A stretch of 24,414 nucleotides of DNA from Bacteriovorax sp. UBA1852 (GCA_002338505.1 DDIK01000202.1:1-24414), one strand, 5' to 3'; counted from the first letter of the stretch, positions 1-8,257 are shown. The notes: generated by a model not told the origin, from the letters alone. Numbers and translations: made by a program.

Positions 1-348
1 TTGTATATTTTCATTGTTAGTAAGAATTTGTTCAATATTCCTTTTACTATTTTCGACATCTCGAGCGAAGTCGTTAGAATGCTCGTCTTCATCCTGACTA
101 AAGTTTTTTGAAATTAATGTAGCAAGTGAAAATAAATCAATTTGAGAATCATTTAGTTTGATTTCATACTCAAACTGATGACTCCCAAGAAAAGACTTTC
201 TCTTAAAAGGAATTGTTACAATTCCCTGTATTAAGATGATTCTTACTCTAGAGTTTATCTCTACTCTTTCATCACTATTAAAGTCTCTCAAAAAAGAGTT
301 TAAGAAATGATTTAGAGAAATTTGATTTGCTTTTTCAACTTGCCACAT
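1..348 (-). CDS. Partial CDS: N-terminus of a probable IucA/IucC-family siderophore synthetase
   Basis: An open frame of 116 codons starts at an ATG at 348 on the minus strand and runs without a stop off the left edge. The product begins MWQVEKANQISLNHFLNSFL. The W--xxAN start, then a short beta-rich segment (residues about 31-66), an acidic D-IDLFSLATLIS helix and a DFARDVENSKRNIEQIL helix resemble the N-terminal lobe of IucA/IucC NIS synthetases, which use ATP to condense citrate or carboxylates with amines in siderophore assembly. The catalytic part lies outside the window, so the family call rests on pattern only. No signal peptide is seen, which fits a cytoplasmic enzyme. A weak AGG lies a few bases upstream of the ATG. 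The preceding gene on the same strand ends 21 bases upstream, with a possible terminator between them. Confidence 0.5.
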   Translation of the reverse strand, partial: MWQVEKANQISLNHFLNSFLRDFNSDERVEINSRVRIILIQGIVTIPFKRKSFLGSHQFEYEIKLNDSQIDLFSLATLISKNFSQDEDEHSNDFARDVENSKRNIEQILTNNENIQ

Positions 349-357
349 ATTAAACCT

Positions 358-376
358 AAAAAAGATTAATTAATCT
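358..376 (-). terminator. Possible AT-only terminator behind the small secreted protein gene
   Basis: On the minus strand the perfect palindrome AGATTAATTAATCT (363-376) is followed directly by a run of T (plus-strand A at 358-362). It overlaps the stop codon of the 370-891 gene. The stem is only five A/T-rich pairs around AATT, so it would be weak, and read-through into the next gene is possible. Confidence 0.3.
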
Positions 377-891
377 CTATTTCCTAAAAAACCAGAAACA
401 AGAAAATCAAGACCCACATGTGTTGCACCTTCACCACAAACCTCTTGTGCCGATTCAACAGGCATCATGATCGTTAAATGATGAGGATGACCCCAGTAGA
501 GGTAATCATTATCTTTAAGTTGAGAATCTATAATGGCCTTTCCCTCAAGACACTCTGAGCTTCCTTGAGAAGCATAAGACTTACTTTCGACTAACTTGAT
601 AGTAGACTTTGCGTTGTCAGCAAGTAGGATCGCGCTATAGCGACAAACTGAATCTTCTTCAGTAAATGTAGCGATAACAAGTCCATTATCGAGAGTTTTA
701 TCTGTTCTAAGATATTCAAATTGAACATCAAACTCATCGTGGCTAAATGGTGCTGAAGAGTCATCCGCATAAGCAGCACATCTATATCCAATGCTCTTAG
801 CTTCCCATCTTTCACCAGGAAGTTTCAGGTCAGCGTTTGCAAATGATGCAGTAGTAAATAAAGTGAGTGCGATTAATAATGTTGATTTCAT
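370..891 (-). CDS. Small secreted protein of unknown function
   Basis: A 173-residue protein with a clear Sec signal peptide (MKSTLLIALTLFTTASFANA, likely cut after residue 20) and a strong Shine-Dalgarno AAGGAG upstream of the ATG. The mature part has four cysteines (C38, C83, C114, C152), which could form two disulphides in the periplasm. It also has a WGHPHHL patch near residue 133 and is predicted soluble, with no membrane segment after the signal. I recognise no family. It is separated from the upstream LysM gene by 121 bases holding a hairpin and a TTGACA hexamer (plus 946-951) that could serve as its own -35 element. Function unknown; export is the only confident statement. Confidence 0.8.
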   Translation of the reverse strand: MKSTLLIALTLFTTASFANADLKLPGERWEAKSIGYRCAAYADDSSAPFSHDEFDVQFEYLRTDKTLDNGLVIATFTEEDSVCRYSAILLADNAKSTIKLVESKSYASQGSSECLEGKAIIDSQLKDNDYLYWGHPHHLTIMMPVESAQEVCGEGATHVGLDFLVSGFLGNRD

Positions 892-930
892 ATAAATTTC
901 TCCTTTTCATAATGATAGGGAGAAACTACC

Positions 931-953
931 TACAAAAGTTTGAGCTGTCAAAC
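931..953 (-). terminator. Possible hairpin terminator after the LamG/LysM gene pair
   Basis: Minus-strand GTTTGA-CAGC-TCAAAC (plus 938-953) forms a six-pair stem with a four-base loop followed by TTTTGTA. It lies downstream of the 1013-1999 gene and could end that transcript. The same stretch holds TTGACA, so it may instead be part of a promoter for the 370-891 gene; with a 17-base spacer the -10 would be the poor TAGTTT. Confidence 0.35.
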
Positions 954-1012
954 TAAAGTCGAATCGGGCAACACCTCAATTTTAAAGACGCTATTAAAAG
1001 ACAAGGAGATAA

Positions 1013-1999
1013 TCAGAACTCAAACCCAGCACCAATACTGATACTCGCCTCTTTTGTTGTTTGTTCCAAACGAGATGTCCCAAAAGAGCTTTGAGCGTAG
1101 TTAATATCAATATTAAAGAATTTGTTATTATCCCTAAAAGATGAACCAAATCCTAATGACCAAAAGAATCCTGAATCAGTAGAATAATCAGGCTGAGTTG
1201 TACCAAAATTGACTCCGCCCTTCCAAAAACCGACTAGATGGAATTTCTCTGAGAATGATTTAAATAAATGCTTTCCCGATATAGTAAATGTTGGGGCAGT
1301 ATTCTTATCAATACGTAAAGTATTACTAGTTTGTGATGTTAGTAAAAGCTTCTCCTCCAGTCCGGTTTGAAAAACATAAGAATGATGCTTAGAAGAGCTA
1401 TATTTAAGACCCACCCCACCATAGAGCTTATTAATTTTCTCATCAACTAAAGACTTATTTGCTGAAACTTTAAAATCATATTGTGAATAAGAAAATTGAA
1501 AAAGTAACCCAAAGTGCTTATTCCAATAATGCTGCCATTCAAGACCTAAGCCAAAGCTTAAGTCAGATGTAGAAATTTCATTTTCTCCACTTATTAGATC
1601 TATAGCATTTAAACTTATAGAGCTGAGATGTGCTTCGATATAAAGATGCTGAAAAATACTTTTGTCTGTGACTTTACGAAAATCTTCAAGAGTACTTTTC
1701 TTAACAACTTTTTTCGATTTACTTCTCAACATGAGTTCATACTGGGTAAACTGTCCCTCTCCTGCGGGGAGAACAATGGTCTCTCCAGGGACAATGTGGC
1801 TTACTGAGTGTAATTCAGGATTTATTTTTTTTACTTTACTGAGATTACCATTTTTACCATATATCCTTCCAGGAACATTTCTAAAGAGAACCTCAGACAA
1901 TACATCTCCTCTTCGTACCACATAGAGACTTGAATTAGCTTCAATTGATGCGTTTAAAATCAGTATAGTACAGAGTCTTATCTTTTTCTGAATTCCCAT
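1013..1999 (-). CDS. LysM-domain outer-membrane beta-barrel protein
   Basis: A 328-residue exported protein. Residues 1-22 look like a signal peptide (charged MGIQKK, hydrophobic core, cut near ANS). Residues 25-79 form a LysM-like module: it opens YVVRRGDVLSEVLF, has KKINPEL in the middle and closes VPGETIVLPAG, the usual peptidoglycan-binding pattern. Residues 115-328 alternate polar and hydrophobic residues with many aromatics and end GAGFEF, as in outer-membrane beta-barrels with a C-terminal Phe BAM signal. So the protein probably sits in the outer membrane while its periplasmic LysM holds the peptidoglycan. A Shine-Dalgarno-like AGAGG precedes the ATG. It starts 31 bases after the LamG lipoprotein gene on the same strand and is likely co-transcribed with it. 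The barrel's own role (channel, adhesin or tether) cannot be read from the sequence. Confidence 0.75.
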   Translation of the reverse strand: MGIQKKIRLCTILILNASIEANSSLYVVRRGDVLSEVLFRNVPGRIYGKNGNLSKVKKINPELHSVSHIVPGETIVLPAGEGQFTQYELMLRSKSKKVVKKSTLEDFRKVTDKSIFQHLYIEAHLSSISLNAIDLISGENEISTSDLSFGLGLEWQHYWNKHFGLLFQFSYSQYDFKVSANKSLVDEKINKLYGGVGLKYSSSKHHSYVFQTGLEEKLLLTSQTSNTLRIDKNTAPTFTISGKHLFKSFSEKFHLVGFWKGGVNFGTTQPDYSTDSGFFWSLGFGSSFRDNNKFFNIDINYAQSSFGTSRLEQTTKEASISIGAGFEF

Positions 2000-2030
2000 A
2001 GTTAACCTCTCGGAATTATGAGAGAGACCT

Positions 2031-5000
2031 TTAAGGCTGAATTAGTTTTAGAGTTTTCAATCTACAAGATTGTTCTCCATCACTTATTAAATATGCTCTA
2101 AAATATAATATACCTGCACCTATTAAATCATTCAAATGTGCTCCAACCTGATCAGCTGTATTTGAATTTAAATGATTTGATGTTGTATTCTTCCAGGTGC
2201 CAGAGTCAAAGTAATAAAAACTAGTACCATCAGTGGAGAATTGATACTTGACTGAACAGTCGCCATCAACTTCTTCCTCTATGCTTGTAATAGTATTTGT
2301 AATAATTTTTGGAACCTTTGAAGTGATACTTGGAGATGTCGTGAAGTATTTAGAGTCTAGTCCAAAACTTATCTCATCAAAGCTAGGTAAGCATACGGAG
2401 CCACCACAAGCAGTATTATCCTCGGCCTCAAGCAGCACTCGATACTGGAGATATCTTGTCTGAAGAGAATCCTTATAATAACTTGGAAAGTCTGAAAGTG
2501 AAAAATTAAATGGAGTACTAAGTGTTCCTCCACTCAATGCAAACTCTCCCACGCTACAAGTATCAGGATACGAGACGTAACAACCAGAGAAAGTCGAATC
2601 AAGGTCACTCGTTTCACGATTATAAAGCTCGGAGAAATAACTTGTTCCATCTCCTCCTGGTCCTTTCCAATCGGGATCACCAGAACATGACGAATCAGAA
2701 CAAGCTCTAAATTGATACTTAACTCTATTTGCACCTCGACGATAAAGGCTGCGTACGTCATCTAATCCTAGGTTCTTATTAAAAATCATGACATTATCCA
2801 GATAACCACTAAAAAATCTATTAGCAGTGCCTTGAGCATTATTCGCACCGATATATAAGTCGCGATTGAAGTCTACAAAATTAGAAAGTTGTTGCTGCTT
2901 CTCGTACGTCACAGCTAGAGCCTTACCATCTAAAATAATAGTAATAGATTTATCTGTTATAGAATAAATGGCACATAGATGATGCCAACGTCCACCTGTA
3001 AACCCACTATCAATACCAGTATATGCAGAAATCGTTCTTACTGATCCACCAGCATGTCTAATATAGGCAAAGACAGAGCCATTAATATTACTACTAGCAG
3101 CGCCCCTGTTTATTTGCAATTGAAGTGTTGTACCATTCGGGGAGGTGCCATCGTAATTACCAATAACGGATTGGACATCTGAATTTGAGGTTCTCAACCA
3201 AGAACATAGGGTTGCTCCGCTAGTAATCCCAGAACCAAAGCTCCCTAAAAGACCAGCATTTATGTAGCCGGAACTTCCATCAAAGAAATAAGAATTTCCT
3301 AAAATTCCCTGAACTCCGGAAGTAACTCCGCCAACAATCTCTCCATTAAAATTCTCCTTAATTTCAGATGCATTATTTCCGCTTACTCCAGCCTCTTCAT
3401 TCAAACTCCAACCAGCAAAAAAGAAATCATTAATCTCATCACTTAAACCAGAATAACTCTCAGACTCGTTACCTGAGACAGCAAACTCCTTCATAAAAGG
3501 AAATTCTGTCTTGATTTCAATATCATCAATTTCAGAAGTAGTATTAAGGTCAAGAACTGCTGACTGAAAAGACCCTACAAAAGCCTGTTTTTGACGATTG
3601 TAAATAAGAGAGATCTCCGAATCAGTCAGCGCTGACTTCCATATTGTAAGATCATCTATTGAGCCTATAAAGTTAGCATTGTATGAAGCTGCGGAACCAA
3701 TCCTAAGCGGACTTCCACCACTAGCAGTCTTAATTGGATTATTTGCAGTAACCTGCTTATCTAGTCTTCCATCAACATAGAGCTTACAGGTGTTAAGATT
3801 TGCACCAGAGCAACTTACAGCGACATGATGCCAAAAACCATCAGAGACAGAAATAGTTCCATTTTCTCCAAGGCCTTGATTCTCAACACGAATGACTCCT
3901 GCATCACGAACTTGAAAATTGAACCTTTCTCCGTTATTAGTGTCTCCCCAATCAACTATAGTATTTTTATTATTCTTTGCTGTCGTCTTAACCCATGCTG
4001 CCACAGTACGAGGATTGCCATCAACGACAGGATAAGCACTAGTCGATATATAATCGCCAGAAGAAGAGAATTTTCCAGAGAAGCTTCCAACTTGAGATTT
4101 CGTCGAAAAGCTTGAATTACCATGAACAGATCCATTGTAACCACTTATAGATGAATCTCTCCAATTACCATCCATCTTCCAATGACCTACAATATCACTC
4201 CATTTAGGTGTCCATGACTCTGAAAGATCTGATAGATTGGAATTTTGGACATTATAAATTTTAGCAATTTCATCTGCAGATAACGCTGCTTTATAAATTA
4301 CGACTTCATCCATATGGCCATTAAAATGTGAACCTGTATTCATGCTACCTATTAATAAGTTTCTCGATCCACTATTTAAAGCATCGACATTAGAAGTAGA
4401 AACAGGACTAGAACTATCTTCACGTCCATTTATATATAAACGTAGTCCTGAAGAGCTGTTTGATCTAAATGTTGTACAAACGTGAGTCCATCGACCAAGG
4501 GGAGATATACCGTTTGTCCCCTCAATCTTTGCAGATTGATGACCATCTGATACGAATATTGTATAAGTATCACTTCGTCCTGTTTCATTTCCATAATCAT
4601 CTCTTAAAAAAAGAAAACGGCCATCACCAGAAGAATGACCGTTTGAGACAATATAATCATCATTTGAAGTACTTTTATGATAAACCCACGCACAGACTGT
4701 TAATCGATTAGAACTATCAAACTCATTAACATCACCAAGGTTTAAATAGTCTCCATCTCCATCCAAAGACAAGGATCCACTTCCATTTTTAAGAAATGAA
4801 GTACTTAAGCCTGCCCCACCTTGAACATTTGCAGTGTTACTAGACTTTCCACTATTTTCAAAAGTTCCATCATATCTTTGATATAGTATTAAATCATCTT
4901 CCCTATCTGTTAAGATTGTATTCACATGAGTCACACTTGCTTGGACAGAGTCAAAGAGTTGAATTTTTTCAGCCTCCAAATAGCTATTTGAGTACGTTCC

Positions 5001-5285
5001 CTGAGATAAGTTACTCTTCAAAGATCTTTGATCCTCTAATTTTAATCTGGCGCCATTATTATTAATCTCGATAAGTTCAGAATCATAAATATATTTAGAG
5101 GAATCTGATAAACTCCACACTATGGGGGTGTCACTTTCTTGAGATTGGTCTAAACTTGGGCAAGAACCATCTTCATCACGAATACCAGGACAGAAATTTA
5201 GACTACTAAAATCAGTCAACTGATCAACACATCCACCTAAGAAATGTAACAGGATCACAAAAAGTGCTAGTCTCGATAGTTTCAT
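2031..5285 (-). CDS. Large lipoprotein with three LamG/concanavalin-A-like domains
   Basis: A 1084-residue protein with a lipoprotein signal ending LGGC (lipid-modified C19). Three LamG-like (laminin G / Con A-like lectin) jelly-roll domains can be seen: about 135-345 (YLNLGDV, CAWVYH, RWTHVCTTF, LYINGRED, MDEVVIYKAALSADEI), 365-565 (DYISTS, VAAWVK, FWHHVAVSC, LYVDGR, IDDLTIWKSALTDSEI) and 625-850 (YINAGLL, LCSWLRT, RWHHLCAIY, LDNVMIFNKNLGLDDV). The C-terminal 230 residues are Cys-containing and beta-rich without a recognised fold. Such domains bind glycans or proteins, which suits a surface or periplasmic adhesin of a predator, but the ligand is unknown. It is anchored to a membrane by its lipid. 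Each domain ends in the A-L-(S/T)-(A/D)-(D/S)-E-I type helix, suggesting internal duplication. Its partner gene is the LysM barrel just downstream. Confidence 0.85.
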   Translation of the reverse strand: MKLSRLALFVILLHFLGGCVDQLTDFSSLNFCPGIRDEDGSCPSLDQSQESDTPIVWSLSDSSKYIYDSELIEINNNGARLKLEDQRSLKSNLSQGTYSNSYLEAEKIQLFDSVQASVTHVNTILTDREDDLILYQRYDGTFENSGKSSNTANVQGGAGLSTSFLKNGSGSLSLDGDGDYLNLGDVNEFDSSNRLTVCAWVYHKSTSNDDYIVSNGHSSGDGRFLFLRDDYGNETGRSDTYTIFVSDGHQSAKIEGTNGISPLGRWTHVCTTFRSNSSSGLRLYINGREDSSSPVSTSNVDALNSGSRNLLIGSMNTGSHFNGHMDEVVIYKAALSADEIAKIYNVQNSNLSDLSESWTPKWSDIVGHWKMDGNWRDSSISGYNGSVHGNSSFSTKSQVGSFSGKFSSSGDYISTSAYPVVDGNPRTVAAWVKTTAKNNKNTIVDWGDTNNGERFNFQVRDAGVIRVENQGLGENGTISVSDGFWHHVAVSCSGANLNTCKLYVDGRLDKQVTANNPIKTASGGSPLRIGSAASYNANFIGSIDDLTIWKSALTDSEISLIYNRQKQAFVGSFQSAVLDLNTTSEIDDIEIKTEFPFMKEFAVSGNESESYSGLSDEINDFFFAGWSLNEEAGVSGNNASEIKENFNGEIVGGVTSGVQGILGNSYFFDGSSGYINAGLLGSFGSGITSGATLCSWLRTSNSDVQSVIGNYDGTSPNGTTLQLQINRGAASSNINGSVFAYIRHAGGSVRTISAYTGIDSGFTGGRWHHLCAIYSITDKSITIILDGKALAVTYEKQQQLSNFVDFNRDLYIGANNAQGTANRFFSGYLDNVMIFNKNLGLDDVRSLYRRGANRVKYQFRACSDSSCSGDPDWKGPGGDGTSYFSELYNRETSDLDSTFSGCYVSYPDTCSVGEFALSGGTLSTPFNFSLSDFPSYYKDSLQTRYLQYRVLLEAEDNTACGGSVCLPSFDEISFGLDSKYFTTSPSITSKVPKIITNTITSIEEEVDGDCSVKYQFSTDGTSFYYFDSGTWKNTTSNHLNSNTADQVGAHLNDLIGAGILYFRAYLISDGEQSCRLKTLKLIQP

Positions 5286-5623
5286 TTTAACATCTGTTTA
5301 AAAGGTAAATTTATAATAATACCCTGTTAAATTTCGGTAATAATAGTCACAACCTTTAGCATAGCTCAAGGCAAGTAACAGTTGAGTAAGATTTTACTAT
5401 GAGATAGTTAAGCGAAGACAAGAGAACATAATTACGGTCTCTTACTCTATTAACATCAAGAAGAATCAAAAGAAAACTGCCACTAATGTATTGCAATCAT
5501 GGAAATAGTTTCATGAATCACTATACGGAACCTATAAAGAATTAGAAGACTGGCAAAATAAAGATTACAGTAACTATAAAATATAATTGATATCAGCGTG
5601 AATATCATATAGCCTGAGGTAAT
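5286..5623. other. Intergenic region between divergent LamG lipoprotein and LysR genes
   Basis: These 338 bases separate two divergent starts and must carry both promoters. On the minus side, TATTAT/TATAAAT-like boxes lie 20-40 bases before the LamG start, with no good -35. On the plus side, the dyad at 5588-5607 and the Shine-Dalgarno GAGG (about five bases before the LysR ATG) are the clearest signals. Plus-strand 5386-5580 reads as two short open stretches in one frame split by a TAG, with no start codon and no recognisable domain; I do not call it a gene. No RNA gene was recognised. Confidence 0.5.
5588..5607 (+). promoter_or_regulatory. Inverted repeat upstream of the LysR gene (possible operator)
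   Basis: TGATAT (5588-5593) and ATATCA (5602-5607) are perfect inverted arms with an eight-base centre, ending 16 bases before the LysR ATG. The total length and AT-rich arms fit a site for a dimeric regulator, possibly autoregulatory. The position so close to the start favours repression. This is inference from the symmetry alone. Confidence 0.3.
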
Positions 5624-6514
5624 ATGAATTTAACTGATCACCTCGAAAAATTAAAGTACTTCTATGAGGTAGCAAGACTAGGCTCTTTAAAGAAAGCATC
5701 TGAAAAGGTGTTTATCTCACAACCATCACTTACAAAATCAGTGAAAATTCTTGAAGATGTTGTTGGCTCGCCACTATTTCTTAGAATGCCAAGAGGAATG
5801 AAATTAACAAAAGAAGGTGAAATTCTACATGCTCACTGTAAGAAACTCTTTGCTTCAGTCAGTGACATGGAACAAGAGCTCACACATCCAAATGACCCAC
5901 TTGCGGGATCACTGAGTATTGGAACATACGATTCAATAGCGATTTACTTCTGGCCAAAATTTCTACAAGAGTTTCTCACTCAACATAAGAAACTTGATAT
6001 CGAACTTAGTACTGGGCGAAGTGATGAAATACAAACTAAACTCGCCTCTGGTCTACTAGACCTCATACTAGTGGTAGATCCCAAAAAGACTCAAAATATT
6101 GAAGTTGAAGTCTTAAAGCAAGACAGTTTCAAGCTATACCAAACAACAAGTAATAAAAAAGTCTATCAGTCGATAAAGGACGCTCCAATAATAGCAATGC
6201 CAAGTGCCGCAGCCGGTATACAGTCGATCAGAGACCTCCTATATCGATCAGGCCTTGGTGAAAGAAAAATATATTCAACATCTTCATTAGAGTCAGCTAA
6301 AGAACTCACTATAAACGGACTAGGAATTGGTCTTCTACCGCAAATGGTTGCAAAGTCTTCGCTAGATGAAAGAAAAATAAAGCAAGTAAAGCTTAAAGGT
6401 TTTTCTTTAGAAGGTATAGGTCAACACTCAATAGGACTAGCCTATCATACGTACAGAAAAGACTCAGCGCTCATTCAAGAAATAGTTAAATCAATTAAGA
6501 ACTATAAGTTTTAA
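5624..6514 (+). CDS. LysR-family transcriptional regulator
   Basis: 296 residues, the usual LysR length. The N-terminal winged helix-turn-helix is clear: FYEVARLGSLKKASEKVFIS, then QPSLTKSVKILEDVVGSPLF at about residues 32-51, followed by LTKEGEILHAHCKKLF and the linker helix. The rest (about 90-290) is the two-lobed effector-binding domain; it opens GSLSIGTYDSIAIYFWPKFL and later has the usual INGLGIGLLPQMVA segment. A GAGG Shine-Dalgarno lies five bases before the ATG. The gene is convergent with the deiodinase-containing operon, so it is not placed like a classical divergent LysR activator; the divergent neighbour is the LamG lipoprotein gene. The effector and targets are unknown. Confidence 0.9.
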   Translation: MNLTDHLEKLKYFYEVARLGSLKKASEKVFISQPSLTKSVKILEDVVGSPLFLRMPRGMKLTKEGEILHAHCKKLFASVSDMEQELTHPNDPLAGSLSIGTYDSIAIYFWPKFLQEFLTQHKKLDIELSTGRSDEIQTKLASGLLDLILVVDPKKTQNIEVEVLKQDSFKLYQTTSNKKVYQSIKDAPIIAMPSAAAGIQSIRDLLYRSGLGERKIYSTSSLESAKELTINGLGIGLLPQMVAKSSLDERKIKQVKLKGFSLEGIGQHSIGLAYHTYRKDSALIQEIVKSIKNYKF

Positions 6515-6535
6515 ATTAGTAAATTGTACTAATTT
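6513..6535. terminator. Possible bidirectional hairpin between convergent genes
   Basis: AAATTAGTA (6513-6521) and TACTAATTT (6527-6535) are perfect nine-base inverted arms around a five-base loop. The element overlaps the stop codons of both the LysR gene and the convergent deiodinase gene. The stem is AT-rich; the flanking tract for minus transcripts is AAAAC rather than T, so it is weak as an intrinsic terminator in that direction. Confidence 0.35.
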
Positions 6536-7130
6536 CTTCTAATTCCTTTCTACGTAATTCAGGTAAAGCGTAAGAGTTATTCTTATAACCAATTGCTAGT
6601 ATGAGAAATGGCTTTTCATTTTTTGGACGTGATAAAACTCTATTTAGAAAACTCATTGGATTAGGAGTATGGGTAAGACTCGAGATACCTAGACGGTGTA
6701 ATGCTGTAATAAGGATTCCAGTTGCAATGCCAACTGACTCTTTAGAGTAATAACATCTCTTGGTCTTCTCTTCATCTTCAAAGGACTTAGAGAAGATGAT
6801 AATTAAAGCAGAGGCTTCTTCAAGGTGAGGTTTCTCCCAATTAGTTTTAAAAGGCTTAAGATCATCTAACCATTTCTTGTTATTTCTATTATGATAAAAA
6901 TCATACTCCTCCACTTCAGCGAGCTGACGAATTTTAGATTTCATCTCTTCACTCTTAATGACCGCAAAATGCCAAGGTTGTTTATGAGCACCGCTTGGTG
7001 CTGTTGCAGCGGCCCTAATGCATTCATTAATAACATCAAGAGATACATCCTGAGATGTAAAATTTCTAATTGTTCGTCGACGATTCATTAGTCTGTAAAA
7101 ATCATTTGCCTGTGATAATAATTTTTTCAT
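6516..7130 (-). CDS. Nitroreductase-superfamily FMN enzyme, iodotyrosine deiodinase (IYD) type
   Basis: 204 residues. The FMN-phosphate motif RRTIRNF (18-24), APSGAH (44-49) with QPW following, NPMSFLNRVLSRP (157-169) and the closing LPELRRKELEEI follow the iodotyrosine deiodinase subgroup much more closely than NfsB-type nitroreductases. The active-site lid has E75, Y79 and K100 with spacings of 4 and 21 residues, the same spacings as the E157/Y161/K182 substrate-clamping triad of human IYD; DDLKPFKTNWEK matches its TDLKKLRTNWIK. Those residues bind the zwitterion of halotyrosines, so reductive dehalogenation of iodo-, bromo- or chlorotyrosine with FMN is expected. There is no membrane anchor or signal, so it should be cytoplasmic. 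It starts eight bases after the haem-porin gene with a weak AGGT ribosome site, as the last gene of the six-gene operon. A plain nitroreductase is the alternative. Confidence 0.85.
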   Translation of the reverse strand: MKKLLSQANDFYRLMNRRRTIRNFTSQDVSLDVINECIRAAATAPSGAHKQPWHFAVIKSEEMKSKIRQLAEVEEYDFYHNRNNKKWLDDLKPFKTNWEKPHLEEASALIIIFSKSFEDEEKTKRCYYSKESVGIATGILITALHRLGISSLTHTPNPMSFLNRVLSRPKNEKPFLILAIGYKNNSYALPELRRKELEEISTIY

Positions 7131-7138
7131 GTGAATAC

Positions 7139-8254
7139 CTAGTGATATAAATGGAAAGTAATAAATGAACGATGCTCGGGATTCCCTGGATCACTCTTAT
7201 AAGACCGCCTTTGATGTTCAACCTGAAGTTCAACGTGAGGTATAGGTAAGAGCTGAAGTCCGACACCTGGAGAACTTATCTGTGTCTCACTTTCACTAAG
7301 GTTTGTTTGCTGATGTTCATAAATAAGATAGCCCATTGCACCTTTAAAAAACTGATACCCTAGTTGGTGATCACCATAGAGACCTTCAGTTTGATTATTA
7401 TATAAATTATTCGAAAGAGTATTTTTATGCTCAAAGTCTAACTCTGAACGTATCACGAGATTCTTTGTTATCGGGTGAACGACATTAAGCCCATATAAAT
7501 TACGCCTCAATTGAGTATTCTTGCCTGTTAAAAAACTAAAACCAATACGTGATTTTCCCTTTAGATAGTGAGTATAATTAAACACGAAGTTACGATCTTT
7601 CGTCTCAACGTCAGTGTCTTCAAAGAAGTCGCCGATACTAAGAGATGTGTTAATTTCTCCCCACTCATAAAATTTCATAAACTCAAAATTATAAGATTCA
7701 GAATTTGAGCCAAAACCTAGGCTCGCCTTCACAAATCTAGTATGATTTGGATGATTTATTCCAAAGTGTTGTCGAAACTTCCCTACACGCAAACGAGTGT
7801 CTTCGGATGTCTCCCATAGGGCATAATGCCTTTCACTTAAGAAATTCCCTTTTTCAGGAGTCTCATCTGGTCCCTCTACTCTACCGACGGTACCAACGAA
7901 ATAAGCCTTCATATATTTCACTGCAAATTCTAGATTATTTTGCATCGTAAATTGTTTCTTTATTTCTACTTGATCATTCTCCGCATAAACCTGAATCACA
8001 CGGTATTGACCTCCAAACTTAATATTTTCTGTATTCTTAACTCCTCCATAAAAAGGATTCTCAAATCCTTTTGTAACTTTCCAGGTACTCATTAATTCAG
8101 CGGAAAGACTTCTTCCATAGTCAGTGAGAACTCCTCCACCATTAGGTGCGACATGGCAGGCCATGCAATTTACATAACCTTTCGTTGAATTTTCAACAAA
8201 GCCATGTATTGTCAGATTTGAAAGTATAATTGTAAGTATTATTAGATTTTTCAT
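7139..8254 (-). CDS. Outer-membrane barrel protein with N-terminal c-type haem motif
   Basis: 371 residues. A signal peptide (residues 1-18) is followed by a single CMACH haem-c site (C30-H34) in the context APNGGGVLTDYGRSLSAELMSTW. From about residue 70 to the end the sequence is a run of amphipathic beta strands rich in Y, F and N (for example RVGKFRQHFGINHPNHTRF, about 157-175), ending FITFHLYH, as in porin-like barrels. A haem covalently bound at the periplasmic mouth of a barrel suggests electron transfer to or through the outer membrane, or binding of a redox partner; this is inferred. Start: there is no Shine-Dalgarno before the ATG, which lies only three bases after the YceI stop, so translation is probably coupled to that gene. 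The C-terminal residue is His rather than Phe, so barrel insertion signals are not perfect. Confidence 0.75.
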   Translation of the reverse strand: MKNLIILTIILSNLTIHGFVENSTKGYVNCMACHVAPNGGGVLTDYGRSLSAELMSTWKVTKGFENPFYGGVKNTENIKFGGQYRVIQVYAENDQVEIKKQFTMQNNLEFAVKYMKAYFVGTVGRVEGPDETPEKGNFLSERHYALWETSEDTRLRVGKFRQHFGINHPNHTRFVKASLGFGSNSESYNFEFMKFYEWGEINTSLSIGDFFEDTDVETKDRNFVFNYTHYLKGKSRIGFSFLTGKNTQLRRNLYGLNVVHPITKNLVIRSELDFEHKNTLSNNLYNNQTEGLYGDHQLGYQFFKGAMGYLIYEHQQTNLSESETQISSPGVGLQLLPIPHVELQVEHQRRSYKSDPGNPEHRSFITFHLYH

Positions 8255-8257
8255 AGT

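Noticed and set aside
5386..5580. Plus-strand frame reading as two open pieces around one TAG, ending LEDWQNKDYSNYKI, as a decayed gene remnant
   Set aside because: No start codon, ribosome site, or recognisable domain; a stretch this short can occur by chance in AT-rich DNA.
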